Shown: one piece after another, positions 24,108 to 30,713 of the stretch
How the letters are laid out: every line of letters begins with the position of its first letter
Position numbering within the stretch: the stretch's first letter is position 1
Source: Rhodospirillaceae bacterium
GTDB lineage: Bacteria; Pseudomonadota; Alphaproteobacteria; UBA7985
Assembly: GCA_002700865.1 (NCBI GenBank)
Contig: PAFB01000090.1
Coordinates: 1-30,713, forward strand
DNA length: 30,713 nucleotides
Direction: 5' to 3'
The notes under the pieces: generated by a model
Told to the model about the DNA's origin: nothing
What the model saw: only the letters and a program-made list of their open reading frames with translations
Database searches by the model: none
Translations under genes and position numbers: made by a program

Positions 24108-25725
24108 AAACCCCAAGCGCCATACCGCCACCGAAAATGCCTCCGAAACTGCCGCTGAAAAGGACGGCACGCTCGCTCAATCCGTTGGCATGGTCGGCGG
24201 CCTGACGCTGGTCAGCCGCCTGTTCGGCTATGTCCGCGATATCTTCATGGCGGCAATCATCGGTGCCGGTCCACTGGGCGACGCCTTCACCTTTGCGCTC
24301 ACGCTGCCCAACTCGTTCCGCCAGATATTCGCGGAGGGCGCCTTTAACGCTGCCTTTGTCCCAACCCACACAGAGACTCAGACCCGCGACGGCAAGGCCG
24401 CGGCGGCGCGCTTTGCCGGGCAGGTCATGGCCACGCTGCTGTTGATCCTGCTACCGTTGAGCGCGCTTGTGCTTTGGCAGATGCCGGCGGTCGTTGGATT
24501 CCTGTCGCAGGGCTACGAGGTTGGCGGGGAGCGTTTCAGCCTCGCGGTGACATTCAGCCGGATCATGTTTGGCTATCTGACGCTGACGTCGCTGATGGCG
24601 CTGTGCATTGGCATCCTCAACGCCAACCGGCGCTTTGCTGCCGGTCCGGCGGTGCAGATCAGTTACAACGTGGTGCTGATCGCCGCGCTGGTGCTGCTGG
24701 TTCCGGCAGTGGGGTACCCGGCGCACGTGCTCAGCGCCGGTGTGCTGACGGCAGGCGCGCTCCAGTTTGGGCTGGCGTGGGTTCTGGTCAGCCTGCTGGT
24801 TGGCATAACGGTCCTGCCGCGTCTGCCCCGGTTTGATAGGCGGCTCAGGTCGATGCTGTTGCTGATGGGTCCGGGGATTCTGTCGGCTTCGGGTCTGCAA
24901 ATCGCGTCACTGGTGAACCGCGCCTTGGCGTCTGAGAACGTCGGTGCGCAGGCTCATCTGTACTATGCCGAGCGACTGTATTTCCTGCCTTTGGGGATGA
25001 TCGGTATCGCCTTTGGCGCTGTGATCCTGCCCACCTTGAGCCGCGCGCTGGCCCGCGAAGAGCCGAAACAGGCCGAAGCGACCATTCACGAAGGCCTCAG
25101 CCTCGCGGCCTTCGTCGCGATTCCGGCGTCCGTTGCGCTGGCAATCATGCCGCGTGAAATCCTGTCTACGCTGTTCCAGTACGGCGCCTTTGACGGGCAC
25201 GCGACAGAGCAGGCCGCGTGGATTCTGCTGGCGCTAGCGCTGGGTCTGACGCCGGTGATCGTCCAGCGTATCCTATATCCCACCTTCTTCGCGCTCAAAG
25301 ACACGCTCACCCCCATGCTGCTGACCTTTTTCGGCGTCGCGGTGCAGGTGGTGGTGGCGGTGGTGCTGTTTCCACGGATTGGGGTCATGGGTCTGGGGCT
25401 GTCGGTGGCGCTGGCGGCGTGGGTGCAAGTGCTGATCGCAGGCTGGCTGACCCGGCGGCGTGGCTTCCTGAGCCTGGATACCGCGCTGGTGTCGCTGATC
25501 CTGCGCTGTGGTTTGGCGGCAGGGCTGATGGGGATTGGCCTGGCCCTGCTGAAAGCGCCGTTGGTGCCTGTTTTTGCCAGTTCCAGCCTGTGGCCCAAGG
25601 GGCCAGCGCTGGTCTGCCTCGTCTTTTTCGGCCTTGTTGTATACATATTGATATGCGTTGTTATAGGGGCTGTGCCGGCTTCAGCCATGGCAGCGTTGCG
25701 AAGGTTCCGCAGGCGCTCGGGTTGA
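24100..25725 (+). CDS. murJ: Lipid II flippase MurJ
   Basis: An inner-membrane flippase, 541 residues, moving the peptidoglycan precursor lipid II to the periplasmic face. After a hydrophilic 30-residue N-terminus the family signature follows: TLVSRLFGYVRDIFMAAIIGAGPLGDAFTFALTLPNSFRQIFAEGAFNAAFVP, visible as SRLFGYVRD, LGDAF and LPNSFRQIFAEGAFNAAFVP. Many hydrophobic helices cover the rest, with YYAERLYFLPLGMIGIAFGAVILP and the later RILYPTFFALKDTLTPM as further conserved blocks. The ATG lies inside the end of glnD (eight-base overlap). trpS begins 69 bases downstream. Confidence 0.97.
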   Translation: MAENPKRHTATENASETAAEKDGTLAQSVGMVGGLTLVSRLFGYVRDIFMAAIIGAGPLGDAFTFALTLPNSFRQIFAEGAFNAAFVPTHTETQTRDGKAAAARFAGQVMATLLLILLPLSALVLWQMPAVVGFLSQGYEVGGERFSLAVTFSRIMFGYLTLTSLMALCIGILNANRRFAAGPAVQISYNVVLIAALVLLVPAVGYPAHVLSAGVLTAGALQFGLAWVLVSLLVGITVLPRLPRFDRRLRSMLLLMGPGILSASGLQIASLVNRALASENVGAQAHLYYAERLYFLPLGMIGIAFGAVILPTLSRALAREEPKQAEATIHEGLSLAAFVAIPASVALAIMPREILSTLFQYGAFDGHATEQAAWILLALALGLTPVIVQRILYPTFFALKDTLTPMLLTFFGVAVQVVVAVVLFPRIGVMGLGLSVALAAWVQVLIAGWLTRRRGFLSLDTALVSLILRCGLAAGLMGIGLALLKAPLVPVFASSSLWPKGPALVCLVFFGLVVYILICVVIGAVPASAMAALRRFRRRSG

Positions 25726-25794
25726 CCGCGTCGGCCTAAGGGCGTCATAGGGACCAGTATATTTAAGGCCGCCTCAAATTCAGGGAGCAGCGCC

Positions 25795-26844
25795 ATGACC
25801 GATCAAGGTGCAACAACAAAGCGCATTTTCTCCGGCGTACAACCGACCGGCGGACTTCATCTGGGCAACTACCTCGGTGCCGTGCGCAACTTCGTTGATC
25901 TGCAGAGTGACTACGAGTGCGTCTACTGTGTCGTTGATCTGCACGCGATCACCGTCTGGCAGGACCCGACCAAGCTTGCCGACCAGACCCGCGAAATTAC
26001 AGCCGCCTTTCTCGCGGCGGGGATCGACCCCAAGAGCTCGATCATCTTCAACCAGTCGCAGGTGCGTGCGCATGCTGAGCTGGGTTGGGTGTTTAACTGT
26101 GTCGCGCGGGTCGGATGGCTGAACCGGATGACGCAGTTCAAAGACAAGGCTGGCAAGAACCGCGAAGCCGCGTCCGTGGGGCTGTACGGGTACCCCGTGC
26201 TGCAAGCCGCCGACATCCTTGCCTATCTGGCGACCCACGTGCCGGTCGGTGAGGACCAAAAGCAGCATCTGGAGCTGACGCGTGATATCGCCGGTAAGTT
26301 CAACAATGACTTTGGCGTCGATTTCTTTCCGATGATCGAACCGTTGATCATGGGTGCTGCTGCCCGGATTATGTCGCTGCGGGATGGCTCGAAGAAGATG
26401 TCTAAATCTGAAGCCTCGGACATGTCCCGCATCAACCTGCACGACGACGCCGACGCCATCGCCAACAAAATCCGCCGCGCCAAGACCGATCCGCAGGCCC
26501 TGCCCGGCGCGGAAGTGCTCGACGCCGACGGCGCCATCACCGATGCCTTTGCCAAGGAACGCCCGGAAGCGGCTAACTTGGTTACGATTTACGCGGCTTT
26601 GGGACGCCAGTCCCTGCACGACGTTCTCAACGATCTGGCAGGCAAGTCCTTCAGCGACTTCAAGGGCATGCTGACCGAGCGTGCGGTTGATCAGATGGCA
26701 CCCATCGGTGCCGAAATGCAGCGCCTGATGAACGACCCCGGCCACATTGACACGGTCTTGAAAGACGGTGCGGAGCGGGCGCGGGGCATCGCTGACCCCG
26801 TCATAAACCAAGTTTACGACATCGTCGGACTTCTCCGCGCGTAA
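25795..26844 (+). CDS. trpS: Tryptophan--tRNA ligase
   Basis: A class I aminoacyl-tRNA synthetase for tryptophan, 349 residues. It shows the HIGH-like motif PTGGLHLGNYLG (17-28), the bacterial blocks VDLHAITVWQDP and GYPVLQAADILAYLATHVPVGEDQKQHLELTRDIA (seen as GYPVLQAADIL and VGEDQKQHLELTRD), and the KMSKS loop (KKMSKSE, about 200-206). The ATG has GGGAG eight bases upstream. The 69-bp gap to murJ contains no convincing terminator, so it may be read from the upstream operon. Confidence 0.98.
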   Translation: MTDQGATTKRIFSGVQPTGGLHLGNYLGAVRNFVDLQSDYECVYCVVDLHAITVWQDPTKLADQTREITAAFLAAGIDPKSSIIFNQSQVRAHAELGWVFNCVARVGWLNRMTQFKDKAGKNREAASVGLYGYPVLQAADILAYLATHVPVGEDQKQHLELTRDIAGKFNNDFGVDFFPMIEPLIMGAAARIMSLRDGSKKMSKSEASDMSRINLHDDADAIANKIRRAKTDPQALPGAEVLDADGAITDAFAKERPEAANLVTIYAALGRQSLHDVLNDLAGKSFSDFKGMLTERAVDQMAPIGAEMQRLMNDPGHIDTVLKDGAERARGIADPVINQVYDIVGLLRA

Positions 26845-26899
26845 TTCTCTCAAGAGTAAGGGTACAGAGCATGAAGCAAGGGAAGGGAACAGCGACAGT

Positions 26900-27823
26900 A
26901 TGAGCGTGTATCTTCCCATTGCTGAGATGGCGACCAACCCCTTCGTTATTCTGTTTTTCGGCGCTCTGGTCGGCGCCATGAGTGGTCTGTTCGGCGTCGG
27001 TGGTGGTTTCCTGATGGCGCCGATCCTGTTTTTCCTCGGCATTCCGCCGTCGGTCGCGGTGTCCACTGAGGCCACACAGATTTGTGCGGCGTCGGTCTCT
27101 GGCTCGCTGGCGCATTTCAGGCGCGGCAACCTTGATATCAAAATGGGCGTGCTGCTGGTCGCGGGCGGTTTGATTGGCTCGACGCTGGGGGTCTTTACCT
27201 TCAAGTGGCTTATCACGCTGGGATCGATTGATCTGGTGATTCAGCTGTTTTACGTGGTGTTTCTGGGCGCGGTCGGGGGGCTGATGTTCCTCGAAAGCCT
27301 GCAAGCCATGATGCGTCGCCGCGCTGGCAAAACCGCCATGCACAAGCGCCGCCACGGGTTCATGCACGGCTTGCCCTTCCGCACCAAGTTCCCGCGATCC
27401 AAGCTCTACATCTCAGCCATCCTGCCCGTGACTGTCGGCTTGGGCGTCGGCTTTTTGAGCGCGATTATGGGTGTGGGCGGCGGCTTTATCATGGTTCCGG
27501 CGATGATCTATCTGCTGGGCATGCCGACGCTGGTGGTTGTGGGCACGTCGCTGTTCACCATCATTTTTGTCACAGCAAACAACACGCTCCAGCACGCCTG
27601 GTTTAACGGCACGGTCGATCTGGTGCTCGCTGGACTGCTGCTGCTGGGCGGGGTGATTGGTGCGCAGATCGGGGTTCGGCTTTCGGGGCGGTTTAACGCG
27701 GAACAGCTGCGTATTCTGCTTGCGCTGATTGTCTTGGCGGTGTGCTTCAAAATCCTTTCTGACCTGCTGGTCGGTGGCCCGGCGATCCAATTCTCCTTCA
27801 CCAACGGAGCGGGTCATGGATAA
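26900..27823 (+). CDS. TSUP (TauE/SafE) family permease
   Basis: An inner-membrane protein of 307 residues in the TauE/SafE family, whose members export sulfite, organosulfonates or other small anions, or are uncharacterised. The two internal repeats each start with the family glycine motif: GLFGVGGGFLMAP (29-41) and AIMGVGGGFIMVP (about 188-200). There are about eight hydrophobic segments. A basic cytoplasmic loop (RRRAGKTAMHKRRHGF) sits between the halves. The transported substrate cannot be read from sequence. It overlaps the next gene by eight bases; together they form a pair that recurs in alphaproteobacteria, arguing for one functional unit. Confidence 0.92.
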   Translation: MSVYLPIAEMATNPFVILFFGALVGAMSGLFGVGGGFLMAPILFFLGIPPSVAVSTEATQICAASVSGSLAHFRRGNLDIKMGVLLVAGGLIGSTLGVFTFKWLITLGSIDLVIQLFYVVFLGAVGGLMFLESLQAMMRRRAGKTAMHKRRHGFMHGLPFRTKFPRSKLYISAILPVTVGLGVGFLSAIMGVGGGFIMVPAMIYLLGMPTLVVVGTSLFTIIFVTANNTLQHAWFNGTVDLVLAGLLLLGGVIGAQIGVRLSGRFNAEQLRILLALIVLAVCFKILSDLLVGGPAIQFSFTNGAGHG

Positions 27824-28547
27824 GCACCTCTGGTTTCAGCGCCTTCGACCCGGTTTGACGCGCGCCCCGCTGGTGATGATGACGTTTATGACGGTGGCTG
27901 TGGCCATGGCCGTCAGCTTGGCTTTTGCCAATACCGCACGGGCGCAGGGTCCCGACGTTGCCGCTGTGGAGAGTGAGGTTTCAGTTGGCCTGTTCAGCGG
28001 GCAAACCATCGTACGCGTCTTCGGCTCAACGGCGACCCCGGACGTGCCAATTCGACTTGAGCTGACCGGCCCCGACCGGGACGTCAGCTTTACCCGCAGC
28101 GTGCGCCGCTTCGGCATCAAAGTCAGCGAAGTCATTGATGGCGCGCCACAGGTGATTCCGGCGATCCGGGCGGAGTTGTCGTCTGCCGACATTCCCCTGC
28201 GCCGCGACGGTGACGAATTTGAAGAGGCATTGATCCGAGAAGGCGCTGTGCTGATCATGCCAAAAGCGATCAAGATGCAGCCCACTGGCCTGTTCTTCGC
28301 CGAAATCCCGTTGCCGCCGAGTGCACCGGTGGGCGACTACAAGATCGAGATCTTTCAGGAAGGCGCGCTGCGCAGCGTTGCCAAGGTCAAGCTGGCCGAG
28401 GAGTCTTTTGCGATACAGCAGCAGGGTTTTGTGGCTCTGGTGTCGCGTGGGGCGAAGGATTATGCTTTCCTTTATGGTCTGATATGCGTATTAGTCGCGG
28501 TCGCGGCTGGATGGATCACCGAGAGGGTGTTCCGGAACCGCCGCTGA
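27816..28547 (+). CDS. TIGR02186 family membrane-anchored exported protein
   Basis: A protein of 243 residues matching the alphaproteobacterial TIGR02186 family of unknown function. It has a signal sequence (hydrophobic segment at about 19-37, possible cleavage at ARA-Q near 43), a beta-rich periplasmic domain (VSVGLFSGQTIVRVFGS, GRDxxxxRSVRRFGI-like, TGLFFAEIPLPPSAPVGDYKIEIF as separate visible blocks), and a C-terminal membrane helix (FLYGLICVLVAVAAGWI). A periplasmic domain tethered to the inner membrane next to a TSUP permease suggests an accessory or substrate-handling subunit (inference). The start at 27816 is inside the permease stop region (eight-base overlap); a longer upstream frame is a shadow of the permease gene. 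Confidence 0.88.
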   Translation: MDKHLWFQRLRPGLTRAPLVMMTFMTVAVAMAVSLAFANTARAQGPDVAAVESEVSVGLFSGQTIVRVFGSTATPDVPIRLELTGPDRDVSFTRSVRRFGIKVSEVIDGAPQVIPAIRAELSSADIPLRRDGDEFEEALIREGAVLIMPKAIKMQPTGLFFAEIPLPPSAPVGDYKIEIFQEGALRSVAKVKLAEESFAIQQQGFVALVSRGAKDYAFLYGLICVLVAVAAGWITERVFRNRR

Positions 28548-28580
28548 TCTTGGCGTATTTTCAGTGCTGATGGAGATTCT

Positions 28581-29096
28581 ATGACAGACGCAAGCCTTGC
28601 GCCTGAAAACGATGAACTGCCGCTGTTGCTGGTCGTAATCGACGATTCAGAAGAGTCGACGGTCGCGCTGAACTACGCCTGTGCCCGCGCTAAAGCCACG
28701 GCCTGTCGCGTTGCTTTGCTGCGGGTGATTGAGCCAGATAACTTTATGCACTGGGCCAGCTTGCGTGAAATGGCCGAGCAGGAAGCGCGCGAGGAGGCTA
28801 ATCACCTGCTGGCCCGCAACTCCGCCGACGTGGTGCGGCTGTCCGGGCGCGAGCCGGTGAATTTTGTGCGCTTTGGCAACCGTGCTGACGCGATTTTGGA
28901 GCTGATCAGCGAACGCCGCGAAATTGTGGTGTTCATCCTTGCGGCCGCCAAGGGCGAAAACCCCGGCCCGCTTGTCAGCTCGCTGGCGCGCAATCTGATC
29001 AATCAGTCACGGGTGCCGATCACTGTTGTGCCACCGACCATGACCCAGCAGGACATCGATCGGCAATTTGTGGTCAACACAGCTCAGAGCGAATAG
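28581..29096 (+). CDS. Universal stress protein (UspA family)
   Basis: A UspA-fold protein of 171 residues. The first strand and following helix (LLLVVIDDSEESTVALNYACARAKATACRVALLRVIEP) are typical, with the conserved Asp in VIDDS. The C-terminal part IVVFILAAAKGENPGPLVSSLARNLINQSRVPITVVP corresponds to the family nucleotide-binding loop and last strand, but the usual G-x2-G-x9-GS motif is degenerate, so ATP binding is uncertain. The start has GGAG followed by ATTCT before the ATG. It lies 33 bases after the TIGR02186 gene and may be co-transcribed with the TSUP pair. Its end overlaps the convergent DUF3429 gene by 13 bases. Confidence 0.88.
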   Translation: MTDASLAPENDELPLLLVVIDDSEESTVALNYACARAKATACRVALLRVIEPDNFMHWASLREMAEQEAREEANHLLARNSADVVRLSGREPVNFVRFGNRADAILELISERREIVVFILAAAKGENPGPLVSSLARNLINQSRVPITVVPPTMTQQDIDRQFVVNTAQSE

Positions 29097-29539
29097 AGCC
29101 CGGCAAGGCTCAGGCTGCCTGCTGCCCCGATTGTCAGCACAACGCGCATGCGCGGGTACCACTTTGGGAAATCCCCTGCGCGGCTTCGCATCAGGTCGAA
29201 AATCAGCAGGATGACAAAGCCCAGTCCCAGCGCGATCATAAGCAAGCCCACGTCTGCCGGGTTGAGCAGTGACAGCCCCCATATCAGCCAGCCATAGAGC
29301 GCCGGCAGCACTGATGCGCCATAGGGCCAGGCGCGGTCCGGCTCACGCTCCAGCGCGGTGCCCCAATGGATGGCCCCCATGAACGACAGGATGATAGCGC
29401 CGTACGACAGCATGATGCGCGGCCCGTCGGGTGTGATTCCCCGGACAGCATAGGTGGACCAGGTGCCATTGAGCGTGAGCACGAGGCCGGCGAAGAAGGG
29501 GATGAGGCCCGCAAGCCCGAGCGTCCAGGCAAAGCGCAT
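29084..29539 (-). CDS. DUF3429 family integral membrane protein
   Basis: A small inner-membrane protein of 151 residues with about five hydrophobic segments. The DUF3429 pattern is visible: LGLAGLIPFFAGLVL at the N-terminus, YGAIILSFMGAIHWGTALE (the conserved FMGAIHWG) in the middle, and FDLMRSRAGDFPKWYPRMRVVLT near the C-terminus. Function unknown. Start 29539 begins the first hydrophobic helix; an upstream in-frame start at 29674 would overlap the dehydratase gene. It lies eight bases downstream of the dehydratase gene, so the two are probably one transcript. Its stop overlaps the universal stress protein gene. Confidence 0.85.
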   Translation of the reverse strand: MRFAWTLGLAGLIPFFAGLVLTLNGTWSTYAVRGITPDGPRIMLSYGAIILSFMGAIHWGTALEREPDRAWPYGASVLPALYGWLIWGLSLLNPADVGLLMIALGLGFVILLIFDLMRSRAGDFPKWYPRMRVVLTIGAAGSLSLAGLYSL

Positions 29540-29547
29540 GGTTGGGC

Positions 29548-29859
29548 TCAATCCATCGACAAGCGATGTGCGAGGGCCTCGATTCGCTCCAACAGGCGCG
29601 CGTCGAGGTCGCTCAACCCGCCCGTGTCGTGGGTCGTCAGGCGAATGGTCACGGTGCGGTAGACGTTGGACCACTCGGGGTGATGGTTGAGCTTTTCGGC
29701 CTCGATGGCAACGGCGGACATGAAGGCAAAGGCGTGTACGAAGTCGCGGCCCTGGTACTGTCGGGAAACGGCGTCTCCGGCGTCGCTGAGGCTCCAGCGA
29801 GGGTTGTCGGCCAGCATTTGCTGGCGCTGTTCGTCTGTCAGAGGGGAGGCGTGCGGCAT
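29548..29859 (-). CDS. phhB: Pterin-4a-carbinolamine dehydratase
   Basis: A small enzyme of 103 residues dehydrating 4a-hydroxytetrahydrobiopterin, normally recycling the cofactor of phenylalanine hydroxylase. The active-site signature EAEKLNHHPEWSNVYRTVTIRL followed by THDTGGLSDLD is complete (paired histidines, Pro, Trp, Tyr, Thr-His, Asp), seen as KLNHHPEWSNVY and LTTHDTGGLSDLD. Start 29859 has CAGGG six bases upstream; an in-frame ATG at 29883 adds eight residues and lacks a ribosome site. No aromatic amino acid hydroxylase is nearby, as is often the case. It diverges from truB. Confidence 0.93.
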   Translation of the reverse strand: MPHASPLTDEQRQQMLADNPRWSLSDAGDAVSRQYQGRDFVHAFAFMSAVAIEAEKLNHHPEWSNVYRTVTIRLTTHDTGGLSDLDARLLERIEALAHRLSMD

Positions 29860-29886
29860 GGGAAACCCTGTTTTTCTAGGCATCGA

Positions 29887-29912
29887 AGCCGGGAAGCGCT
29901 AGGAACCCGGCT
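29887..29912. repeat. Hairpin in the phhB-truB divergent region
   Basis: AGCCGGG (29887-29893) and CCCGGCT (29906-29912) are perfect seven-base arms around a 12-base loop. The loop itself contains the palindrome AGCGCT. No T-run follows on either strand. Confidence 0.4.
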
Positions 29913-29925
29913 CAATGGTTGTTTG

Positions 29926-29944
29926 GTGATAACTGGTTAATCAC
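29926..29944 (+). promoter_or_regulatory. Dyad immediately upstream of truB
   Basis: GTGATAAC (29926-29933) and GTTAATCAC (29936-29944) form an almost perfect dyad (one extra A) around TG. It ends six bases before the truB ATG, where the ribosome binding site should be. No Shine-Dalgarno sequence is visible there. Confidence 0.4.
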
Positions 29945-29950
29945 AAAGAT

Positions 29951-30713
29951 ATGGCGCGACGCAAACGGGGCCAGCCCATTCATGGCTGGATCATCATCGA
30001 TAAATCACAAGGGTTGCAATCGACGGAGACCACCAATCGGGTCCGTCGGCTGTTCGACGCGCAGAAGGCGGGTCATGGCGGCACGCTTGATCCTCTGGCG
30101 ACCGGTGTGCTGGCGGTGGCGCTGGGGGAGGCGACGAAGACCGTGCCCTATGTGATGGACGGCCCCAAGACCTATACCTTTACCGTGGCTTTTGGCGCGC
30201 GCACGGCGTCGGATGACGCCGAAGGCGCGGTGCTCGATACCAGCGAAGTCCGCCCCAGCGAAGACGATGTCCGGGCGGCCATGGCGTCCTTCCATGGCGA
30301 CATCATGCAGGTGCCGCCCAAGGTATCGGCGATCAAGGTCGAGGGCGAGCGGGCCTACGACCTTGCCCGGGAGGGCGAAGACTTTGAACTCGCCGCCCGA
30401 CCCATGACGGTTTACCGACTCGAACTGCTGTCTTATGCGCCCGACGCGGCAACCTTTGAAGTTGAAGCCACCAAGGGGTTTTACGTGCGCGCGCTGGCCC
30501 GGGACCTTGCGCTGGCCTGCGGGACACTGGGCCATGTGACGAGCCTCCGCCGTCTTGCAACCGGGCCATTCGATTTAGAGCAGGCGGTTTCGCTGGAAAA
30601 ACTCGAAGACTTAGGGCAAGAGAGCGACCTGTTTGAATACCTCGCAGATCCAATCCATGCGCTGGCCGGCATCCCGGCTGTGGACTTGGATCCGACGGAG
30701 GCGGTTCGCATGC
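29951..30713 (+). CDS. truB: tRNA pseudouridine(55) synthase TruB (3' end missing)
   Basis: An RNA-modifying enzyme making pseudouridine 55 in the T-loop of tRNAs. 254 codons are visible before the window ends, so the C-terminus (probably about 50 or more residues) is missing; this is a window edge, not a truncation. The N-terminus MARRKRGQPIHGWIIIDK is typical for alphaproteobacterial TruB. The catalytic Asp47 is in GHGGTLDPLATGVL. YTFTVAFGARTASDDAEG, QVPPKVSAIKVEGERAYDLAR and GFYVRALARDLA are further family blocks. TruB is often encoded after rbfA; here the upstream neighbour is the divergent phhB, so it has its own promoter region of 91 bp. Confidence 0.96.
   Translation, partial: MARRKRGQPIHGWIIIDKSQGLQSTETTNRVRRLFDAQKAGHGGTLDPLATGVLAVALGEATKTVPYVMDGPKTYTFTVAFGARTASDDAEGAVLDTSEVRPSEDDVRAAMASFHGDIMQVPPKVSAIKVEGERAYDLAREGEDFELAARPMTVYRLELLSYAPDAATFEVEATKGFYVRALARDLALACGTLGHVTSLRRLATGPFDLEQAVSLEKLEDLGQESDLFEYLADPIHALAGIPAVDLDPTEAVRM

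Noticed and set aside
23109..24170. A 353-codon minus-strand open frame.
   Set aside because: It is antisense to the HD and ACT domains of glnD.
25733..25770. GGCCTAA...TTAAGGCC inverted arms between murJ and trpS.
   Set aside because: The arms are short with a bulge and a 23-base loop and there is no T-run, so this is not convincing as a terminator or attenuator.
25780..27216. A 478-codon minus-strand open frame.
   Set aside because: It is antisense to trpS and the permease gene, both unambiguous.

Overview
This is a housekeeping-rich stretch of an alphaproteobacterial chromosome with high G+C content, most likely from a member of or near the Rhodospirillales. The evidence is the gene order (mutS-glnD-murJ-trpS; DUF3576-leuS-lptE-holA), alphaproteobacterial families (TIGR02186, IalB, DUF3576, a thioredoxin/TPR YbbN protein with an intact CGPC site) and the gene content as a whole. 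I see no tRNA, rRNA, CRISPR array, insertion sequence, prophage or integration site.

Left part (1-5765). A GlnK-type P-II gene on the minus strand diverges from a UbiH-family hydroxylase across a 424-bp intergenic region. That region holds a candidate sigma-54 promoter, a candidate sigma-70 promoter and two long inverted repeats. A run of minus-strand genes follows: Trm112-like protein, Lon N-terminal-domain protein, YbbN/CnoX thioredoxin-TPR protein, a ProX-type tRNA deacylase and an exported parvulin-type PPIase. Several of these carry short tandem repeats at their gene ends.

Middle (5766-13493, plus strand). An unrecognised 334-residue protein has a heavily structured leader. It is followed by a SULT-type sulfotransferase with complete PAPS motifs, a DUF3576 lipoprotein, leuS, lptE and holA. 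This unrecognised gene plus the sulfotransferase is the least explained, most accessory-looking part of the window.

13490-18602 (minus strand): rlmN (its stop codon overlaps the holA stop), an IalB-family secreted protein, a bactofilin, and a malic enzyme/phosphotransacetylase fusion.

18656-29096 (plus strand): mutS, glnD, murJ, trpS, a TSUP (TauE/SafE) permease overlapping a TIGR02186 exported/anchored protein, and a universal stress protein. GlnD is the uridylyltransferase that modifies P-II proteins, so the modifier and one likely target are both in this window. At the right end a minus-strand pair (pterin-4a-carbinolamine dehydratase, DUF3429) diverges from truB, which runs off the end.

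Most genes are ordinary core functions. I did not find a convincing new multi-gene system. The best leads are the leader and product of the gene at 6050-7054 with its sulfotransferase neighbour, the TSUP/TIGR02186 pair, and several long dyads in leaders (470-530, 696-737, 15435-15485, 29926-29944).
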